12,223 nucleotides of DNA from Sphingomonas sp. (lineage in GTDB: Bacteria; Pseudomonadota; Alphaproteobacteria; Sphingomonadales; Sphingomonadaceae): positions 1 through 12,223 of the forward strand of contig JASLBO010000310.1 in assembly GCA_030146605.1 (NCBI GenBank). The letters run 5' to 3'. The notes under the pieces are model-generated. The model saw only the letters and a list, made by a program, of their open reading frames with translations. It was not told the origin of the DNA and ran no database searches. Position 1 is the stretch's first letter. Every line of letters begins with the position of its first letter. Made by a program: the position numbers and the translations under genes. This document shows positions 5,274 to 12,192 of this stretch, piece after piece.

Positions 5274-6700
5274 TATTTGCGGGTCCGCGGCGGACGGGCG
5301 GGCTTGCCGCGACCGCCTGCGGGACCCTTGGTCGGCCGAGTGCCGCGGGGGCGATCGACGACCTCGCCGGCGCGCGGCTCGCGCTGATCGCGATGCGCCT
5401 TGGCACGCGCGGCGCGGGCAGGCTTGTCGACGGCACGCTCTTCCGGGCGAGGCGAACGCGCGGCGCGAGCGGGCGCCGCACCACGCGGGGTGAAGCCGGC
5501 GGCTTGCTTCGCGGGCGGGCGGGACTCGTCACGCACCGGGCGCTCGGCACGGGCCTGCGGGGTCGCGCGCGGCGTGAACCGGGCGTCCCTGGCCGGCGGT
5601 CGCGACTCGTCGCGTGCGGGGCGTTCGGGACGGCCGGGTGATTTCGCGGCTGACTTGAAACCGGCCTTCGGGGCGGTGCGGCGATCTTCGCCGCGCGCTG
5701 GGCGCTCGGGCGGTCTCGCGCCGCTACCGCGAGCCGCGACGGGCCCTCGTTCTTCGCGCGCCGGGGTCTCGGTGCGCGCAGCAGGCGTGGAACGCGGCGT
5801 AAAGCGCGGTGCCTGGGGCTCGGCAGGCGCGGCGGCCGGCTTTACCGGGGCCCGCCGGAGGCGGCGATCGGGTTCGATCACCGGCTGGGGCTTGGGTGCC
5901 GACTCCGCGACGCGCGCGCGGACCGCGAATTGCAGGTTCGACGCTGCCTTGCCGCCGCCGGGCTTGGACAGCACGGTGCGGAAGGTGAGCAGATCGTTCT
6001 GGCGGACCTCGTCGACATCGCCGGGCGGCAAGTCGCCGAGCCAGAAGGGGCCGTAGCGGGTGCGGATCAGCCGGTTCACTTCGAGCCCGAGATATTCGAG
6101 GACGCGGCGGACCTCGCGATTCTTGCCCTCGGCCAGGGTCATCTCGATCCAGACGTTCGCGCCGGTGCGGCGCTCGATATTGGCGTTGATCGGACCGTAG
6201 CGGACGCCTTCGATCTCGACCCCGAGCATCAGCTCCTCGAGCTGGGGCTGGCTGATCTGGCCATAGGCACGCGCGCGGTAGCTGCGCTCGACGCCGGTGG
6301 CGGGAAGCTCGAGCTCGCGCTTGAGCTCGCCGTCGGTGGTGAGGAGCAGGAGCCCCTCGGTGCTCAGATCGAGCCGGCCGACCGGCATCACGCGGGGCAG
6401 GCCCGGCGGCAGATGATCGTAGATCGTCGGGCGGCCGGCGGGATCGCGCTCGGTGGTGAGCAGCCCGGCGGGCTTGTGATAGCGGAACAGCCGCGCCGGG
6501 GCGGGGGCGGCGACGGGCTGGCCGTCCACCGTGACGCCGTGGAGCGAGGTGAGCAGAGTCGCGGGCGTATCGAGGACGACGCCGGCGAGCGCGATGCGCC
6601 CTTCGGCGATCATCCGCTCGATCTCACGGCGCGACGCGATTCCGGCACGGGCCAGCAGCTTCGCGATGCGCTGGGTTTCGGGGGGTTTTGATGGGGACAC
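5273..6700 (-). CDS. RsuA/RluB-family rRNA pseudouridine synthase with a long basic disordered tail
   Basis: Converts a specific rRNA uridine to pseudouridine. The RluB-like 23S branch is most likely, but RluE, RluF and RsuA cannot be ruled out, so no symbol is given. The chosen start is GTG at 6700, the only start that begins just before the conserved IAKLLARAGIASRREIERMI. This gives 475 residues. The S4 RNA-binding domain spans about 10-60, and the catalytic domain about 70-250 with GRLDLSTEGLLLLTTDG (108-124, catalytic Asp111) and EGKNREVRRVLEYLG (191-205). Residues from about 250 to 475 are Arg, Pro and Ala rich without predicted fold. They carry FTPR at 300, 375 and 403 and two near copies of ERPxRDESRPPA (359-370, 386-397). 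No clear Shine-Dalgarno is present. A CATAAT box on the minus strand (6716-6721) would give a very short leader. It is coupled to rsmD by TAATG. Confidence 0.9.
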   Translation of the reverse strand: MSPSKPPETQRIAKLLARAGIASRREIERMIAEGRIALAGVVLDTPATLLTSLHGVTVDGQPVAAPAPARLFRYHKPAGLLTTERDPAGRPTIYDHLPPGLPRVMPVGRLDLSTEGLLLLTTDGELKRELELPATGVERSYRARAYGQISQPQLEELMLGVEIEGVRYGPINANIERRTGANVWIEMTLAEGKNREVRRVLEYLGLEVNRLIRTRYGPFWLGDLPPGDVDEVRQNDLLTFRTVLSKPGGGKAASNLQFAVRARVAESAPKPQPVIEPDRRLRRAPVKPAAAPAEPQAPRFTPRSTPAARTETPAREERGPVAARGSGARPPERPARGEDRRTAPKAGFKSAAKSPGRPERPARDESRPPARDARFTPRATPQARAERPVRDESRPPAKQAAGFTPRGAAPARAARSPRPEERAVDKPARAARAKAHRDQREPRAGEVVDRPRGTRPTKGPAGGRGKPARPPRTRK

Positions 6701-6815
6701 CGCGGCGATATAGCGATTATGCCGCGCACGGCAAAAATTATTGCGACGCTGAAAGCTTCGGCGCGTTAGGAGCGGCTGGCGGGGGCAAAGGGTTGCCGCG
6801 GACCAAGGCGGGGCG

Positions 6816-7247
6816 ATGTTGTTCGCGAAGAAGAATCGGCTGATCGAACGGATCCTCCTCGTCGAGGACGAGCCGCTGGTCGCGTTCGACACCGAGCATT
6901 TTCTCGGCAGCGAGGGCTTCGAGGTGATCGCGACGATCGACTCGGTCGCCGACGCGCTGGAAGTGATCGCGCGCGACGCGGCGATCGATCTCGTCCTGGT
7001 CGATGTGAACCTTGCCGACGGCAGCGGCGTCGATGTGGCGCGCGAGGCGCATGCGCGCGGCGTGCAGGTGCTGTTCGTCACCGGAAATTGCCCCGGCGAG
7101 GCGCGCAAGCTGGCGGCGGGATGCCTCGCCAAGCCTTATCCGCAGCGCGACCTTTTGGCAGCGATCGCCGGGATCGAGGCAGTGATCGGCGGCCGGAAGC
7201 CGCGGAAACTTCCCGGCAGCTTCAGCCTGTTCCTCGGCGCTCCCTGA
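6816..7247 (+). CDS. Single-domain (receiver-only) response regulator
   Basis: A CheY-like receiver of 143 residues with no output domain. Seen: the acidic pocket VEDEP at 16-20 (Asp18, Glu19); the phosphoacceptor Asp63 in LVLVDVNLADGSG; the switch Thr89 in VLFVTGN; and Lys106 in CLAKPY. All key residues are present, so it should be phosphorylated. After the receiver, about 20 residues rich in Gly, Lys and Arg end in PGSFSLFLGAP. The basic start (MLFAKKNRLIERILLVEDEP) and the VTGNCPGEARKLAAGCLAKPY stretch match receivers I recall as conserved in sphingomonads, whose roles include general stress signalling; it lacks the FATGY motif of the SdrG class. No kinase gene is nearby, so its partner is unknown. 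It is divergent from the pseudouridine synthase across a 115-bp spacer. GGGG at 6810-6813 is a weak ribosome binding site. Confidence 0.9.
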   Translation: MLFAKKNRLIERILLVEDEPLVAFDTEHFLGSEGFEVIATIDSVADALEVIARDAAIDLVLVDVNLADGSGVDVAREAHARGVQVLFVTGNCPGEARKLAAGCLAKPYPQRDLLAAIAGIEAVIGGRKPRKLPGSFSLFLGAP

Positions 7248-7252
7248 TTCGA

Positions 7253-7390
7253 TCAGAAAAGCAGAATGCAGACGGCATAGAGCGCGGCCCACAGTGCGAT
7301 CGAACCAGCCGTGGCGATCAGCATACCAAAGGACGGGGGAAGCCGCGTGTCGATCGGGGAAGTGCGGTCGGTGATGGGCGCGTGGAGCAT
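7253..7390 (-). CDS. Micro-membrane protein A (45 aa)
   Basis: An unrecognised tiny protein, ATG at 7390 to TGA at 7253-7255. AAAGG lies 8 bases before the start. The first 22 residues are polar and Pro-rich (MLHAPITDRTSP, then RLPPSF). The last 23 form one hydrophobic segment, GMLIATAGSIALWAALYAV then CILLF, ending at the stop. This is a C-tail anchored or single-pass design. It follows the similarly built 44-residue gene by 58 bp on the same strand and probably shares its promoter. It ends 5 bp from the stop of the response regulator on the other strand. The ribosome binding site, the clean hydrophobic segment and the tandem partner support it. Its length makes chance hard to exclude. Confidence 0.6.
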   Translation of the reverse strand: MLHAPITDRTSPIDTRLPPSFGMLIATAGSIALWAALYAVCILLF

Positions 7391-7448
7391 GTTCGAACCT
7401 TTGCACGACACGGCAAGGGCAGATTGCGCCGCCGGGCTCCTTCGGCGC

Positions 7449-7583
7449 TCAGCGCCAGAACAGTGCGATCACGACGGAGAGCCAGGACAGCATCGACAGC
7501 GAAACCGCAACGCGTGCGCCCGCGTCGGCGGGCGAAGAAGCGGTCTGCGGCAAAAAGGTGCGGGGGGCGGCAATTGCGGGCAT
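7449..7583 (-). CDS. Micro-membrane protein B (44 aa)
   Basis: An unrecognised tiny protein. The chosen start is the ATG at 7583, preceded by AGGA with about 8 bases spacing on the minus strand. An in-frame start at 7637 would place the -10 box inside the gene and is not preferred. Residues 1-22 are Pro/Ala rich (MPAIAAPRTFLPQTASSPAD). Residues 27-43 are hydrophobic and end in ALFWR at the C-terminus. The layout, polar Pro-rich head plus hydrophobic tail, is that of the 45-residue protein encoded next, although I see no clear residue-level identity. The stop codon falls in the loop of a small GGCGC/GCGCC hairpin (7444-7456). A TATAAT box lies 30 bp upstream. These two genes look like one small operon. 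Confidence 0.6.
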   Translation of the reverse strand: MPAIAAPRTFLPQTASSPADAGARVAVSLSMLSWLSVVIALFWR

Positions 7584-7613
7584 GTCGAGGATCCTGCTCG
7601 GGGGCTTATACCC

Positions 7614-7619
7614 ATTATA
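7614..7619 (-). promoter_or_regulatory. Consensus -10 box for the two micro-membrane protein genes
   Basis: Read on the minus strand these bases are TATAAT, an exact sigma-70 -10 hexamer, unusual in DNA this GC-rich. It lies 30 bp before the start of the 44-residue gene and 27 bp after the stop of the Rieske oxygenase gene. No good -35 hexamer is seen 16-18 bp upstream, so the call rests on the -10 box and its position. Confidence 0.45.
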
Positions 7620-7646
7620 GGGCGAGCCCGTCCGCACGCGGCGCTC

Positions 7647-8786
7647 TCAGGAGTCTTGCGTAGCCGCCAGCTGCGCCTCGACAGCATCGTGAAACCGGCG
7701 GATGCCGAGCTCGAGCGCGCCGAGGGTCAGGCGCTCGATCGCGCCCGAGGCGAGTCCCTGCTGGCCGAGCTCGCAGGCGCGGAAGTCCTCCGCCGCGAAA
7801 ACGCCGCCGTCGAGCAGCGCCCAGCTCTTCTCCCAATGCGCCTGCGCCTTTTCGGTGACGGGCGGTTCGGGGACGAGCATGAAATCCTCGACCAGTACGC
7901 GATCATGCGCCTGCGGCATCAGCACCATCAGATTGATGTAATCGGGGCTGACCACGAGCACCGTGCCGGGGAACATCTGGTAGGTGAAGGTGATCGCGCT
8001 GCGCAACGTCGCCCAGTCGTTCGATGACAAAGCTGCGAGCGCGGCCTCGCGGCCGACCGCCGAGCGCTGGTGCGGGCCGATGCTGTCGCCGGTCGAGACG
8101 CCGTCCTTGAAGAAGGGCGCGATCGTGCCGGCGTGGAGACGCTGGATGTGATAGCCTTCCAGAAAGGCGTCCATGATCAGCTTCCAATTGGCGCGCACGT
8201 CATGCGTGCGGCGGCGGAACAGGTGCTGGCCGGCGAGGCCGAATGCCTCGAAATCGCGGGCGAGCGTCTCGGCCCCGGCGAAATCCGCCGCTTCGTCGAA
8301 GGCGAACCAGATCAGCCCGCCGGCCTCGTGCGTGGGCAGACGCCTGAGGCCATGCGCTGCCTTGTCGAGGCCGGGAAAGGCGTCGGCGCGCGGAAGCCCG
8401 ACGAGGTGGCCGTCGAGCGCATAGCTCCATGCGTGATAGGGGCAGACGAGGCGCGGCGATTTTACCGCTTCGGAGCCCTCGACGAGGCGGGTGCCGCGAT
8501 GGCGGCAGACATTGAGGAAGACATGCGCCTCGCCTGCCTTGTCGCGCGTGATCAGCAGCGGCTTGCCGAAGCCGTCATGCGGCACCGCCATATTGTTGTC
8601 GGGCAGCAGCGCCGAGGGGGCGATGACCAGCGGCACGCGCGTGAAGATGCGGGCCTGCTCGGCAGCGTGGCGCTCGGCGCTGGTATATGCCCGCGCATCG
8701 ACATAGGCGATTGCGCCTCCGTCGCGGCGGCCACCATCTGCGAGCTGGGCGGCGAGCGCGAGCTGGCCCTCGGTCGGCGCGTTCAT
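7647..8786 (-). CDS. Rieske non-heme iron oxygenase, alpha-subunit type
   Basis: An aromatic-ring-hydroxylating-type oxygenase of 379 residues. The Rieske [2Fe-2S] centre is formed by CRH at 94-96 (Cys94, His96) and CPYH at 115-118 (Cys115, His118), 18 residues apart as expected. The catalytic iron site is in [19 protein letters not shown] (200-218), with His213 and His218. The third ligand is probably Asp334 in [16 protein letters not shown]. Asp206 or Glu210 may bridge electrons between subunits. The family oxidises aromatic rings, methyl groups or quaternary amines using electrons from a reductase. No ferredoxin, reductase or beta-subunit gene lies nearby, so the substrate and partner are open. 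The start at 8786 has GGAGAAGGA (8792-8800) upstream. It is divergent from the AmpG operon, with 56 bp between start codons, and a separate promoter follows it. Confidence 0.92.
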   Translation of the reverse strand: MNAPTEGQLALAAQLADGGRRDGGAIAYVDARAYTSAERHAAEQARIFTRVPLVIAPSALLPDNNMAVPHDGFGKPLLITRDKAGEAHVFLNVCRHRGTRLVEGSEAVKSPRLVCPYHAWSYALDGHLVGLPRADAFPGLDKAAHGLRRLPTHEAGGLIWFAFDEAADFAGAETLARDFEAFGLAGQHLFRRRTHDVRANWKLIMDAFLEGYHIQRLHAGTIAPFFKDGVSTGDSIGPHQRSAVGREAALAALSSNDWATLRSAITFTYQMFPGTVLVVSPDYINLMVLMPQAHDRVLVEDFMLVPEPPVTEKAQAHWEKSWALLDGGVFAAEDFRACELGQQGLASGAIERLTLGALELGIRRFHDAVEAQLAATQDS

Positions 8787-8842
8787 GGCTATCCTTCTCC
8801 GATGTTTTCGCTAGTTTCCACCCAACGCAACGAGGGTGCAAG

Positions 8843-10489
8843 GTGAGCGAGAAACTGAAGGGGTGGGCGCTGCTGCGCGCCGCGGTGCGCAACCGCAAGA
8901 CGAGCGCGATGCTGGTGCTGGGATTTGCCTCCGGGCTGCCCTTCGTGCTGCTGATCGGTACGCTCAACGCGTGGCTGGGCGAACTCAAGGTGAGCCTCGC
9001 GACGATCGGCGTGCTGTCGTGGATAGGCCTCGCCTATGCCTTCAAGTTCCTGTGGTCGCCGGTGGTGGACCGTGCGCGGCTGCCCTTGCTATCGCGGCTG
9101 GGGCGGCGGCGATCATGGCTCGTTCTGTGTCAGGGCCTGCTCGCGGTGCTGTTGTGGATGATGGCGGCGACCGATCCGGTGACCGCGATCGGTACGTTCG
9201 CGGTGCTAGCGGTGATCGCGGCGTTCCTCTCGGCGACGCAGGACGTGGTGATCGATGCGTGGCGCATCGAAGTGGCCGACGAGGCTGCGACGGTGGAACT
9301 GCTTTCGGCGATCTACCAGCTCGGCAACCGCTTCGCGGCGCTCGCCGGGGGAGCGCTGGCGCTGGTGCTCGCGGCGCGGGTGAGCTGGCCGACGGTTTAT
9401 GTCGGATTCGGCTTCGTGATGCTCGCTGCGCTGGCGATGACCTTGTTCACCCCCGAGGTGAAGCGCGATCCGGCGGATGGGGCTTCGCCGCTCGCGGGCC
9501 ATCCGGTGCCCGAGCGGCAGCAACGCGGGATCGTGCTGGCGATCGTGGCGGTGTGCTGGGGCTGGGCGATCTTCATGCTCGGCAGCTTCATGGTCGCGGC
9601 GCTGACTCCGCCCCCGCCGGGCGCTACCGCGCCGTCGGCGGGGGTATTCACCCAGACCTGGGGGCCGTGGATCATCGTGGCCACCGTCATCCTGCCCGCG
9701 CTGATCGCGGGATGGACCAACCGTCTGCCCAAGGCGGCCGGATCCGAACCGGCGCCGGGCGCGCTGCAGGCTTTCGCCAACCACAGCTATCGCGCGCTGA
9801 TCCTGCCGCTGGCCGAGATCGTCCACCGGCTGCGCTGGGGCGCGTTCCTCGTGCTTGCGTTGATCCTGCTCTACCGGATCGCGGATTCGGTCTGGGCGCC
9901 GTTCGCATTCCCTTTCTATCTGGGCGAGTTGCAATATACGAACGACGAGGTCGCCTTCGCGTCCAAGCTGTTCGGCGTGGTGATGACGATCATCGGCGTC
10001 GCGCTGGGAGGGGTGATGTTCGCGGCGTGGGGGCGGATGCCTACACTGCTGGCGGGCGGGATCGTCGCTGCGGTATCGAACCTGCTCTACGCCGATCTGG
10101 CGACCGGCGGCGCGTGGATCGACAGCTTCGCGCAATTGTTCTTCCTCGACCGGACCGGGATCGAACCGCGGATGCTGCGGCTGATGATTGCGATCTCGGG
10201 CGAGAACATAGCGGGCGGGCTCGCGGGCACGGCGTTCGTTGCGTACATTTCGTCGATCACCGCGCGCGAGTATAGCGCGGTGCAATATGCCCTGCTCTCG
10301 TCGATGACCTTTCTCGTGGGTGCGCTCGGTCGCGCCGCGACGGGCGAGGCAATCGAGATCCATGGCTATGCCACGGTCTTCCTCGTGACCTCAGGGTTGG
10401 GCGGCGTCGCGGTGCTGCTGGTCCTCGCAGAATGGTGGCGCGGGGCGCCACGCGCACCCGTTGCGACCGTGGAGGAGGCAGCGATCTGA
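8843..10489 (+). CDS. ampG: AmpG-family muropeptide MFS transporter
   Basis: Inner-membrane permease that imports GlcNAc-anhydroMurNAc peptides released from the wall, feeding peptidoglycan recycling and, in many bacteria, beta-lactamase induction. It has 548 residues and about 12-14 hydrophobic segments. AmpG marks: LGFASGLPFVLLIGTLNAWL (26-45); WIGLAYAFKFLWSPVVDR (60-77); LGRRRSWL (86-93); and ATQDVVIDAWR (131-141). Starting at GTG 8843 fits GAGGG at 8832-8836. The longer upstream frame encodes residues unlike any transporter and overlaps the divergent Rieske gene. It is larger than E. coli AmpG (491 residues), with extra loops around 210-235 and 265-310. Its TGA overlaps the ATG of the TPR gene by one base (TGATG), so the two are coupled. 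No beta-lactamase or AmpD gene is in the window. Confidence 0.9.
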   Translation: MSEKLKGWALLRAAVRNRKTSAMLVLGFASGLPFVLLIGTLNAWLGELKVSLATIGVLSWIGLAYAFKFLWSPVVDRARLPLLSRLGRRRSWLVLCQGLLAVLLWMMAATDPVTAIGTFAVLAVIAAFLSATQDVVIDAWRIEVADEAATVELLSAIYQLGNRFAALAGGALALVLAARVSWPTVYVGFGFVMLAALAMTLFTPEVKRDPADGASPLAGHPVPERQQRGIVLAIVAVCWGWAIFMLGSFMVAALTPPPPGATAPSAGVFTQTWGPWIIVATVILPALIAGWTNRLPKAAGSEPAPGALQAFANHSYRALILPLAEIVHRLRWGAFLVLALILLYRIADSVWAPFAFPFYLGELQYTNDEVAFASKLFGVVMTIIGVALGGVMFAAWGRMPTLLAGGIVAAVSNLLYADLATGGAWIDSFAQLFFLDRTGIEPRMLRLMIAISGENIAGGLAGTAFVAYISSITAREYSAVQYALLSSMTFLVGALGRAATGEAIEIHGYATVFLVTSGLGGVAVLLVLAEWWRGAPRAPVATVEEAAI

Positions 10490-11250
10490 TGCCGTTCCTC
10501 GTCGTGATCGGGCTGCAGGTGATCTGCATCGTCCATCTGATGCGCACCGGGCGCAATCCCTTGTGGCTGACCGCGTTGATCTTCCTGCCGGTGGTGAGCG
10601 CGATCGCCTATGTGATCGTGGAGGTGCTGCCGGGGATGGGCAGCAACCGTCATGTGCGGACGGTGCGCGCCAAGGCGATCGACACGATCGATCCCGAACG
10701 CGAACTGCGCGCCGCGCGCGATGCGCTGGGACTGGCCGATACCGCAGCCAACCGGGTGCGCGTCGCCGATGCGCTGGCGGCGCTGGGGCGGCACGGCGAG
10801 GCGGTGCCGCTGTACCGCGAGAGCATCGCGATGACGCCCGGCGAGCCCGATGTGCGCAGTCAAAACAAGCTCGCGCTGTCACTGTTCGAGAGCGGGCAGG
10901 CGGACGAGGCGCTGACGCTGCTCGATGCCATCCCCGATCCGCCAGGACAGAGCGAGCGTGACCGGCACGCGCTGCTTCGTGCGCGGGTTTTCGATCATCT
11001 CGGGCGCAAGCAGGAGGCACTCGATCTCTATGCCGATCTGGTCACGCGCATGCCCGGCGAGGAAGCGCGCTGCCGCTATGCCGCGCTGCTGATCGAGCAG
11101 GGCAGGGAGAACAAGGCGCTCGGCGTGCTCGAGGAAGTGGAGGGACGGATGCGGCGGCTGAGCAGACACCAGCGAGCGGCGGATGCGGGCATGTATCGCT
11201 GGGCAGCCGAGGCGCTTGCCGGACTTCGTGCCAAGGGAGTGGGGCAATGA
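10489..11250 (+). CDS. Two-TM protein with a cytoplasmic TPR domain
   Basis: A 253-residue protein beginning at ATG 10489, overlapping the ampG stop by one base, with GGAGGAGGCA at 10471-10480 as a strong ribosome binding site. Two hydrophobic helices lie at about 2-17 and 26-47, joined by a short polar turn (RTGRNPLW). The pattern of this hairpin, ending in AYVIVEVLPGMG, resembles the N-terminal membrane hairpin of phospholipase-D-like proteins (PLDc_N type), but no PLD catalytic motif follows. From about residue 70 to 225 there are three to four degenerate TPR units with small residues at the expected places (ALAALGRHGEAVPLYRESIAMTP; LALSLFESGQADEALTLLD; DHLGRKQEALDLYADLV). TPRs bind proteins, so it may tether a partner to the membrane. 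It overlaps the next gene by 4 nt. The precise role is unknown. Confidence 0.85.
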   Translation: MPFLVVIGLQVICIVHLMRTGRNPLWLTALIFLPVVSAIAYVIVEVLPGMGSNRHVRTVRAKAIDTIDPERELRAARDALGLADTAANRVRVADALAALGRHGEAVPLYRESIAMTPGEPDVRSQNKLALSLFESGQADEALTLLDAIPDPPGQSERDRHALLRARVFDHLGRKQEALDLYADLVTRMPGEEARCRYAALLIEQGRENKALGVLEEVEGRMRRLSRHQRAADAGMYRWAAEALAGLRAKGVGQ

Positions 11251-11747
11251 AGCGGTGGATAACCGCGCTGGTCGCGTTGCTCGTGCTGGCCGGTGGCGGA
11301 TGGCTATGGGGTTCGCCGTACCTGACTTTGCTGCAGCTCAAAAAGGCGGCGGATGCGCGCGATCTCACGGCGATCTCGGCGCGGATCGATTATCCGGCGG
11401 TGCGTGCGGACCTGAAGACGCAGTTGCAGGACCGACTCGGAGGCCGTGGCGGTTCGGAACTGGACAAGCTGGGTGCGGCGCTGGCCGAGCGGTTCGCCGA
11501 TCCGGTGGTCGACGCGGCGGTGACCCCCGAGGGCATGCGCGCGCTGTTCGCCAGCGCCGCCGTCGCCGAGGCGGCGCGACCGGGTTTCGCGAGCGGGAAG
11601 CCCGGCGAGATGCGAGTGCGGAGGGACGCGCTGGGCCGGTTCGCGCTGGTGCCGACGCACGGTGTGGGGCCGGAAGTGGTGTTCGAGCTACAGGGGCTGA
11701 CATGGCGGGTTACCGCGGTCCGCCTGCCGGGAGGGCGGGCACTTTAG
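11247..11747 (+). CDS. DUF2939-type membrane-anchored protein (166 aa)
   Basis: Starts with ATG at 11247, overlapping the stop of the TPR gene by 4 nt (ATGA), a classic coupling arrangement. A basic start (MKRW) and a hydrophobic segment at about 5-21 form a signal anchor, so the body is probably periplasmic. The stretch SPYLTLLQLKKAADARDLTA followed by RIDYPAVRADLKTQL (22-60) matches the DUF2939 pattern as I know it: a short helix, then a 'domain of counts' about a D-Y/F-P motif and a lysine-containing helix. The C-terminal part contains beta-rich segments (EVVFELQGLTWRVTAVRLP). No catalytic motif is seen. DUF2939 has no settled function that I know of. It is the last gene of the ampG operon, which suggests a link to the envelope but does not prove it. 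Confidence 0.82.
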   Translation: MKRWITALVALLVLAGGGWLWGSPYLTLLQLKKAADARDLTAISARIDYPAVRADLKTQLQDRLGGRGGSELDKLGAALAERFADPVVDAAVTPEGMRALFASAAVAEAARPGFASGKPGEMRVRRDALGRFALVPTHGVGPEVVFELQGLTWRVTAVRLPGGRAL

Positions 11748-11805
11748 CGCAGAGACGCGCGACTGCTACCCGCCCCCACTCCCAAGCCATGCGTAAATCG
11801 AGATG

Positions 11806-12192
11806 TCAGGTGCGCAGATCGACGCGGCTGCCGTGATCGTGCCGCATGACGTGCGTGGCCGTTTCCAGCATCTTGCGTGTCATATCGTCGTTGCGCGAGC
11901 GCGCGCCGGCAATACCATCTTGCGTCATCAGCACGAAATTCACCTGCTCCCGATCATCGAGTGCGCGCGGCGCGCCGTGGCCTGCCTCTACCGGAATCCT
12001 TACCGTCATCCCGAGGAACGCAGAGCTGTCATCAAGCGACATTTCCCCGCCAATGATCTTGCCGTTCATCCAGTCGAACATTTCCTTACGGGTCATACTG
12101 GTGAAATCGGGCTGACTATTGCCCCTTTCAGCCGTAGCGGCGCTGGCTGTGGTCATAATGGCGGAGAATGAGGTAGCGCTGGTGGGCGGCAC
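11806..12192 (-). CDS. Conserved-looking hypothetical protein, start uncertain, may run off the right edge
   Basis: The stop is TGA at 11806-11808. The frame is open to base 12223 with no stop, so the true start may lie outside. The listed start is GTG 12192; ATG 12156 and ATG 12096 are alternatives, none with a clear ribosome binding site. The first 30-40 residues are Ser/Thr/Ala rich and look like a flexible leader. The body begins with DFTSMTRKEMFDWMNGKIIG and continues with GEMSLDDSSAFLGMTVRIP, then VNFVLMTQDGIAGARSRND and a terminal helix. I recall this DFTSMTR...GEMSLDDS layout from uncharacterised proteobacterial proteins, but know no function. No membrane segment is visible. Base use is less GC-rich than the neighbours. 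The opposite-strand frame over the same DNA is His-rich and less protein-like. Confidence 0.62.
   Translation of the reverse strand: MPPTSATSFSAIMTTASAATAERGNSQPDFTSMTRKEMFDWMNGKIIGGEMSLDDSSAFLGMTVRIPVEAGHGAPRALDDREQVNFVLMTQDGIAGARSRNDDMTRKMLETATHVMRHDHGSRVDLRT

Noticed and set aside
5930..6691. A 253-codon plus-strand frame opposite the pseudouridine synthase
   Set aside because: It covers the conserved catalytic domain on the other strand; no motif or ribosome binding site supports it.
7444..7456. GGCGC/GCGCC hairpin over the stop of the 44-residue gene as a terminator
   Set aside because: The stem is only 5 bp with a 3-nt loop and no T tract; such short palindromes are frequent at this GC content.
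8070..8846. A 258-codon plus-strand frame opposite the Rieske oxygenase
   Set aside because: The opposite strand encodes the full Rieske and iron ligands with proper spacing; this frame shows no domain.
9206..10363. A 385-codon minus-strand frame opposite ampG
   Set aside because: Arg/His/Gln-rich shadow of the transporter without any recognisable fold.
11803..12171. A 122-codon plus-strand frame at the right end
   Set aside because: His- and Arg-rich, with no recognisable pattern, whereas the minus-strand frame over the same bases has a coherent helical body and a recalled conserved layout. The choice is not certain.
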